The notes beneath the pieces are model-generated. The model had not been told where the DNA came from. It made no database searches and was given only the letters and a program-made list of their open reading frames with translations. From Norana najaformis (lineage: Eukaryota > Annelida > Clitellata > Crassiclitellata > Hormogastridae), in contig OZ029915.1 of NCBI GenBank assembly GCA_964023275.1, positions 126,501-190,500 of the forward strand: a DNA stretch of 64,000 bases, written 5' to 3'. The stretch's first letter is position 1. Every line of letters begins with the position of its first letter. The translations under genes were made by a program, and so were the position numbers. Below are positions 56,850-64,000 of the stretch, in pieces.

Positions 56850-58199
56850 ATTTGAGTCTCTTCTTTCGCAGCAGCTAAACTGTAAACAACAGCAAACTCT
56901 GTAATAACACATTTCCTGCAAAAAACAGCAGAAAGACAAATGCAGCAAAATCAGCCTTCATCTTTAGCCATTATTTTATGGACTGACAAAAGACTTTCAT
57001 GACAATATAAGAAATTCTTTACCAACTCCTTACTTTCTGCTGTTCAGTATTTTCAAAACCTCTACCAAGAGACAGAAATTTCATAATAAGAACTGCGAAT
57101 CACAAGATCACAGCTGCACGTTTACTTCAACTGCAGTTTAACTGATTAACCTACAATCCACAGCAGAACGACAAACTGTGAAATTTAAATGGCGTTTTAA
57201 ATTACCGACAAGCCTGCCTCTTTGGCTTTCCAGCTGAACCAGTAACTGTATTCAGAAGCCTAGAATATCCCCGAGTTGCAGATTTTTTTCCTGCTCAGCG
57301 ATTGATCAGAGCCAAAAGAGTCGATATCGTCACTGGGCATCGCTCAGTCAACTATCACGCTGCTTAATACAGCCATTAATGTAAATATGCAAAGCCGCCG
57401 GCGCATACTGTTCCGTATACTAGACCTGTATGCACTGCAACGGCTGCTTTCTTGTATGGTAATAGACGCCAATGAATTCTCAGGTCTAATGTCACCGGAA
57501 AATATGAAGTCTAAATGAAAACCGTAATCACGTCGTTGCCCCTTCCTCCCCTCCATCCCTCCCTCCCCATCCCTCCCTCCCCACGTCCCCCACCTCTCTC
57601 TCTCTCTCTCACACACACACACCCACACACACACAGCCTCCAGCCCAACCTAGGCGAGAGAGCAAAAATAGACACGCGTCCTACAATGGCAGTCCTTTCT
57701 CTCCTCCCCCGTTGTCCGCCGTATTTTTCCACTGACAGTCGTCTAGGCCTTCCCGGCCCCTACACCACCATCGACCGCCAAAAAACATCACGGACTTATA
57801 AAAGCCGATCAAAGGACTGCCGGCCACTGAAATTGCCGCCCTACCGCCGTCTTCGCAGAAAGGGCCAATGCACCGACTGAACGAGACCTGTAAACGTCCG
57901 TAGAAGCGGAGGTAAGAAAAGAACCATTAGACGGAGATAAAACGATCCATATGCAAATAAACGGACAACTGCGAAGTCAGCTCTGGTCCGAGCTCAAAGA
58001 CAAGTTCATCCCCACAAAAGGAATTCGCAGGAAATGAAACAGTAATCTGAAATGTACCGAGACCCACACCAGCCGGAGAACTTCACGTTCCTTCAAGAAA
58101 ATCGGTCTTAGAGGTTTTCTGCCAATCGACCGTCTGATAAAATTACTTTCGGCAGCCGAAAACATCGCTGGAATTCTGCTCAATTTTAGAAAACGCGAG

Positions 58200-58785
58200 C
58201 ATCAGACGCCGCTGTTTATTTCTTTTTCTCGTCATACTTTCTCCAACACACTAAATCATCTTCGTAATGCTACTGTCAAAATTTCAGGTTGGACGATTGC
58301 CAACTTTCTATGCTTCAACCTCCTGACCTTCTGAAGACATCAGCTTCTTAGACTTTGACTACTTAGCCTTCCTGTAACCTAACCTTTTTGCAGTTCGGTA
58401 ATCACCCTCTTGCTGTTGCTGCTCCACCCCTTTGGAATAATCTCCTGCCAGAACTGCGCAACCATCTGGCCCATGTTACCAGCTCACCGACTATACAGTA
58501 TGCTCCCCTTGCAATTTCTGCACAGGCCTTTCAGTCAAGAGAGAACACCTACTTTCCAAATATCCTATCCCGACTCCTTTTCTTCTCATTTGCTTTCTCG
58601 CCGCCCAATTCCAACGAACAACCACCGTAGCCGTCCGTCTGTCTAATTGCCGGACCTCTGGATCTGGACTTGGAACCCAACCTGATCATCCCTGCTTCAA
58701 CGATTGTTTTTGACTGAGCGCTTGTTAATAAGTTGGTGTCCACGCCTTGGTCTTAGGGCATTGAAGAAATTCAGCGATTACGCTG
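58200..58785 (+). mobile_element. CR1-like LINE fragment, ORF end and 3' end
   Basis: The frame from 58386 reads HPLAVAAPPLWNNLLPELRN and ends QAFQSRENTYFP, the conserved C-terminus of CR1-type ORF2. Then come ccgtagccgtccgtctg at 58627, tgactgagcgcttgttaata and a gcgattacg tail. Internal stops upstream (58200-58380) show decay. Confidence 0.8.
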
Positions 58786-60347
58786 ATATGGCTGCACTCA
58801 GCGTGACCATCTTCCGTCACTTGAACTGGTGCTGTCGTCATCGCACTGTGAGAAATGTCGCCTTCTCAACTCACCGGAACCCACGGAGACTCCAGAAACA
58901 CCTCCAGCAGTAACCCTAACCCTTCAATTCGTATCCGAACGCCGCAGTGGCTGACTGGTCAAGAGTCCGCAGTTATGCAAATCTGCTTTTCCCACGCCAT
59001 GACTCATCGACAGATTCCTTGTCCACCAATCGGACCATCGCTTTCCCACGCTCCTCAGCGTCAGCTTTCGCCACTCAACTTCGCCACTCAGTGGACGAAC
59101 TCTAAACGGCGGGCGATCATCTCATGCACCGGCAATCCGCCGAATACGCTCAACATTCTTAACGCAACAAAATTAGGCAAACGCGGCACCCTGGCCAGGA
59201 GGTGACCAGCAAAGCATGAAGCGCCTAATTAGAAGAAAAAAACATCATACAACATTTGAGAGACGAAGAAAACCAGGTCACCCGTTTGAGAGCTTTTTAA
59301 AGCTTTTTTAACACAACAAAAGGTTCTTGCATTGCTTTTGAGATGTTCTTGTGTGATTCTTATTACATCAAGAGCTTCTAGCACAGCTTCTGAGAGGTTC
59401 ATGGCAGGTGATGTGAATCTGGGTTTCACTTCCAAACACACCCTGTACATCGTACTGTCCATCAAAACTTTGTCAGCCACCATCTTAGATATGAATGCCT
59501 CCGGGAAAATCCCAAGACACAGAGAATGCTACACAGTTTAGCCTGAGGAAATGCCTTTGCATTCAAACCGTTTAATACATTGCACGAAATATGGTCTGTT
59601 GTCAGATAAATTATGCTTCCTCTGCGTTTACAGGTAATGTAAACCAATGCATTACCACCATGGACAGTCTTGTTTACGGTCTACAAGTGTGGCCCTCTCT
59701 GGGCGTATTGGTAGCTTTGTGAGACATCTTTGATGTTTTCTTCATTTGCTTTGTTACTACTTATGATACTTTCAAGAAATTAACTATCACCGGCTTTGAC
59801 GGACCGTTCTGTTTCTCTTATTTCATTTCAGAACCAACTGAAGACAAATTGTTTCCAGCTAGCATCGCTCTTGAGATGCCCCATCAAAAATTGGCACAAT
59901 ATAAGTATCTGAATAATAATAAAACTACTACTAATCTTAACTACCACTTTGTCTCCATGGTCAGATGAAAAGCCAAGACGTGAAAGCATTCCTTTCCAAA
60001 ATTCCAACAAAATGCAGTCTATATGCAAATGCTATATCCTTTTGTACACTATATGCAACCAAAGACAACGTGTCCACTTCATACGACTTCGTGACAACTG
60101 GATTTGGTGCTTGACACACAGAATGAAACTGATGCTGGATGAAGTAGCTCCTTCCATTCAGTTCTCCGTTGGACGGGTGACTACATTTTGACTGACGTTG
60201 GTCTCAGCACTGTAGAAATCAACTGCAATTCTCTGATCATCATGCATATGTCTTTACAACGTGCAGCTGCCTTAGTCTTTGCACTTCGGCACTTATGCAC
60301 GGCGCGATATTAGTTACGAATTAATTAGTAATTAATAATTGTACAAG

Positions 60348-60420
60348 GTGGCACGGTGGCCAATCGGCTAACACGTCCGCCTTTCACCTTTGTGATCCGG
60401 TTTCAAATGCCAGGCCTGTG
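60348..60420 (+). mobile_element. tRNA-like SINE head fragment
   Basis: ggtggcacggtggccaatcg (A-box-like), ctaacacgtccgcctttcac and a B-box-like ccggtttcaaatgcc. No body of the main SINE family follows, so this is a fragment or another subfamily. Confidence 0.5.
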
Positions 60421-60721
60421 ATTGGAAATCGACAAAGACATCATCACTCTGTCGAAATGTGCGAAACGTCAGAGGCCATCGCCATTGATATCATCCATTG
60501 GTATGAATAAATCCAACAGACACGCCAGGCACAGAGCATACTTGCCTTCAGATACGCTAGCAGCCAAGACTTTAAACGTCGCCACAACATGGTGTCTCCA
60601 ACTTAATACTCTTACAAACCAACTGCAAAGCCATCCAACACATTCTGTAGTCAATCGCTGGGCCTCGGCTATGCTACTATTGTAACTCTCAACTAACATC
60701 AGTACAACCCGTCCTCAAATC

Positions 60722-60723
60722 CT

Positions 60724-60756
<33 letters not shown>

Positions 60757-60820
60757 ATAATATATATACATTATATACATAATGTATATACTACGTATGT
60801 ATATATATGTATATATAGGC
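60722..60820. repeat. (TA)n/(TG)n microsatellite with palindromic AT-rich flank
   Basis: TA units, then TG units, then an imperfect inverted repeat around tacattatatacataatgta (about 60766-60788). Confidence 0.9.
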
Positions 60821-61654
60821 CTTTCTTAAGGGAATTGCCACCACAGTAAACCTATTCTGTGCCTTAATCTATTTTAAAACCGCCCTAAACCAGTCAGCTT
60901 TGTGCAGACAAAACCCCAAAATAGACTGATGTTAGCCTACCTAGTTTCAGTGAAAGGTCCTTGACAGGCGTAGGCTTGATGTATGGAGGAATGTCTGATG
61001 TACAGAAAGACCTATGAGCCAATAAATCAAGACACTTCAACATCTAAGGCACTCCACGCTGAAGCAAGAATCCTCACCTCCTCACCAACTCAAATAAGCC
61101 ACCCATGCATACAAGTGTGAACGCACTCATGCGTGACGCTATTCATATCCCTTCCACTGACACGAGATACATGTCTTGAACGATCACCTACAGGTGTTCC
61201 ATCTATTACCTTTTTCTACTTAACAGACCATTTTCCACATGAATTATGGTATCGGAAAACTACTGATCCAGGCCTTGACAACCAGCCAGGCATCACTTCT
61301 GGGGCTCTTGTTCACAACTTGTCATTGTCTGCATTTCCGCATTCAGCATTCCCCCCCCCCCTCCAACGGAGCACTAAGGCCTATGGATTAGGCTTTCCTC
61401 TTGATCTTGCAGGGCTAAAGCCGTGCTATGTATGGACTGGGGTACTCTGATACTGCCGCGTCCAGCAGTGGGGACTGGAACAATTCCGATGCCGTCCGAC
61501 TGCACTTTCAAGGTGCTGGACTATAGTATGTACCATAGTTAGATGCGGAGATCTGTATTGGGCATACCCCCCCTTCTCCACATTTCAGGGAACCCTTCTT
61601 CCGCCCTGTTCAGACGTCCTAGACCTAGAGCATCTTGAAAATTTAATGAAAACT

Positions 61655-61725
61655 ACTCTGACTTGAATAGCGAGTTATCATAATGCCCAAGGCATCAGTC
61701 AGTGGTCGATTCAAGTGAAATCGTA
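61655..61725 (-). repeat. second copy of the ttatcataatgcccaaggca repeat
   Basis: Matches 48755-48840 through ttatcataatgcccaaggca, gtggtcg and ttcaagtgaaatc. Confidence 0.65.
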
Positions 61726-63289
61726 ATTGTAATCCACTGGAGAATCCGGGTCGAATTCCGACAGGTCAGAGAAACCAAAGCTACGGTGGGTAAACAAGTT
61801 GAAAGAGACGAGTCTTAAGTTTAGACCTGAATGCCATCGAAGAACTGACAGAATGAATGCCACGCCTGAACGAATGCAGAAAGTGCCTCTTTTATTTCTA
61901 TTCCTATGTTCTGTAATGGAATCGACATGAATTTTTGCGTCAGATACCATTTTAAATAATCCAACTTCTGAACGTCCCATCGTTACTATGGTTGCAGTGG
62001 TAAAATCCCAATGAGCGTCGGCTTACACTGCGCATACATGTGATCGTGCATGAGAAACCCTCGAAGTTGGCAAAACTGCGGTTGATACAGCACTGGTCTG
62101 GAATTGCTGAATAATAATTACATGAAAACCTCATGTTTCTATCCCAAATAGTTAAAGTTTAATATACCCATAACTAGACCTAAGTCACTGTGCCTAGGGG
62201 ACGTGAATGTTTGAGAATAGTAAATAGGAGTGTATTCATGTCCTTCTGGGCTGTTAAATCTCCATATAAACTGGTTAAGACAAATATTTACATGACTTGT
62301 TCACTTGCATAATTATCGATGTAGACCACTTCAACCATGGGGCTCCATGGGACATGTTACATTAAGTGTTACTGCAGGGCATCATAATAAAATTAAAAAC
62401 TAAAATACTTAGACAATGAAACTGTGCATAAGTATTTACATTTTGATAGCTAACTCAACAAGGAATATAAATATGCAAAGAACTCATGTTGACCAATTTT
62501 ATGCCTACTTGGCTTCTGAATGCGTTTCTCGCAAATTAACTTTTACAACTTTGTGACGGTTCTCCCGCGTACAAGTTGCATATCGCAAACAACGTCGTCG
62601 GGGTTGTCACGATATGTAAAGGTTCCTTTAACATAAAGTTTTGCGTTCTGTACCCAATGCCGGCAGTTCAGTTCATTATTATCTGCTTAGCCACTCTGTC
62701 TTAAAATGCTCACAAAGTTGTTTTTCTAGCAAAAAAGCCGCTATCGGATAATTTTCGTATTTTGATATTTTATTCACTCGCAAATGGTCGAATATGAATA
62801 GCTATTCAGCCAAGTACTCTAGTCTACAGGAATAAAATCGGTCTATTGACCAGGAGTGACTGTACTATGAAAACACAAGGCTACTTACATTGCAGACGGA
62901 GCCACACGATATTCCCGCGATCGGTTGGCGGGGGTGTCAGTCATGATTCGACTCCTTGATAAGAGTATCCATCATATTTAGGTTAGAGTTCAGAGTAAGG
63001 ACAGCGCGCACCCTGCGACCGGCGACAACAGGTAAACATCTATCTGGCCAAAAGTATTATGTGGACCATTCGGAAAGACTCTTCACAACCTAGGCCTTCC
63101 AAGCATAGTAGGCTAATATTCTAGAAGCTGTAACAATGAGCCTAATTTAACTGTTAAGTAACCTGAGCGCTCACAAAAGGTGTGCGCTGGCTGAAAATTG
63201 TTGTGCGCGCTATCTTCAAAAGTTATGTGCACGCGCATAGTTCAGAGGGAACATTGGTGGATGGTGGCTTACGATGACAGGATCATTAA

Positions 63290-63432
63290 GGATCATAATC
63301 GTAACCTCAAAATTTCTACTGCACCCAAAGAAAGCTAAGTTGTGGGAACCAGCTTATTCACAGGCGCTCAGTCAAAACAAAAAACGACTGGCAGGTAAGG
63401 TCAGATTCGGTTCCAGGTCAAGATCCAAGTGT
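63290..63432 (-). mobile_element. CR1-like LINE 3' end, 5'-truncated
   Basis: The minus strand reads cttggatcttgacctggaac, gactgagcgcctgtgaataa, gctggttcccacaacttagc, agtagaaatt and a cgattatgat tail, as at 876-1003. Confidence 0.8.
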
Positions 63433-64000
63433 GATGCAAGTAAGGGCAACATGACCTGATAGCTGATTCAAAACGAGCAAAAGTCCCTAAAATGGAAGAA
63501 CAGGGCCTAGTTTATTAAGAGGTTTGTTGTGTGGGCATGTTATGATAATTCAGGCAAGGAACAGGTTGCTCGAGGTAAAAGGCCGAGAGGAAGTCTTGAA
63601 TTTTACTGAGTCACTATGCAAAGTATCCGTATATGTACATTGAAATTTACATATGAATACTTTCACAAAAGGCTTATTTACAATGCAATGACGTGCTACT
63701 TGTGAGAATTGTTGCTAAACAGCACAGTGGATTGGATGCTAATCAGATGTTCTCAGAATTGAATATTCTAAAAATAGATTCTGTAACTAGCTGAGCTTAA
63801 GTAATGTTGTTTTGATCAAAGACTGTTACCTCGAGTTTTTGATGGCTGCTTCTGATAATTCTCTCAACTTCACACCTATTCTACTAGATTGCAGGGTAAC
63901 ATCTGTTGTACATTTGCATGAACAAATACCAAGTATTATAAAACATTAAATGCATTGGACCAGCGGCAAGTGGAATACATTAGCTCTGCTCATTTGAAAT

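Larger units (their letters stand above)
56850..64000. other. 7 kb upstream of RCHY1 with no gene recognised
   Basis: The RCHY1 promoter should lie at its left edge. CT/CA and CCCT tracts are at 57538-57635, LINE fragments at 58200-58785 and 63290-63432, a possible SINE head at 60348-60420, an AT microsatellite at 60722-60820 and an interspersed repeat at 61655-61725. In 58800-60280, 61750-63280 and 63440-64000 I see nothing to report. Confidence 0.6.

Overview
This window is nuclear DNA from an animal. It holds intron-rich genes with GT-AG splice sites, long introns full of micro- and minisatellites, tRNA-derived SINE copies, and decayed CR1-like LINE fragments. The encoded proteins are close to human HECTD2, CCDC18, WDR17 and RCHY1. 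An alkyl-sulfatase-type metallo-beta-lactamase, which vertebrates lack, sits beside them. This points to an invertebrate, possibly a marine lophotrochozoan, but the sequence does not fix the phylum.

Layout: (1) 1-15309, minus strand: HECTD2-type HECT E3 ubiquitin ligase, 17 coding exons (757 codons). The last HECT exons, including the catalytic cysteine, lie beyond base 1. One intron carries a complete-looking 2.6 kb inverted-repeat DNA transposon (7098-9716) with its own TATA box, intronless ORF and poly(A) signal. (2) 15310-16807: divergent promoter interval. (3) 16808-21850, plus strand: CCDC18-like coiled-coil protein in only two coding exons. (4) 21851-24811: intergenic, with a nested pair of LINE fragments and a perfect RFX X-box. 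(5) 24812-44200, plus strand: WDR17, 26 coding exons, 1314 residues, apparently complete. Its introns hold SINEs and a LINE reverse-transcriptase remnant. (6) 45141-47647, minus strand: alkyl-sulfatase, three exons, 626 residues, convergent with WDR17. (7) 51083-56849, minus strand: RCHY1/PIRH2-type CHY-RING ubiquitin ligase, eight exons, 394 residues. It has a 30-nt micro-exon and a GC-AG intron. (8) 56850-64000: no gene recognised, only LINE/SINE fragments and microsatellites.

The genes do not form an operon or one pathway. Two are ubiquitin ligases (HECTD2, RCHY1). CCDC18 homologues are centrosome-associated, and WDR17 is a WD40/TPR-like scaffold. A canonical X-box between CCDC18 and WDR17 raises the possibility of RFX/ciliary regulation. 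Exon boundaries were set by hand from splice consensus, reading-frame continuity (exon phases close exactly in all four multi-exon genes and across the single CCDC18 intron) and recalled human protein sequences. No alignment or database search was run.

The items most worth a second look are the inverted-repeat transposon with an unassigned cysteine-rich putative transposase, satellites placed against splice sites in several genes, a triplicated splice donor in the sulfatase, the intron-poor CCDC18 gene, and the X-box.
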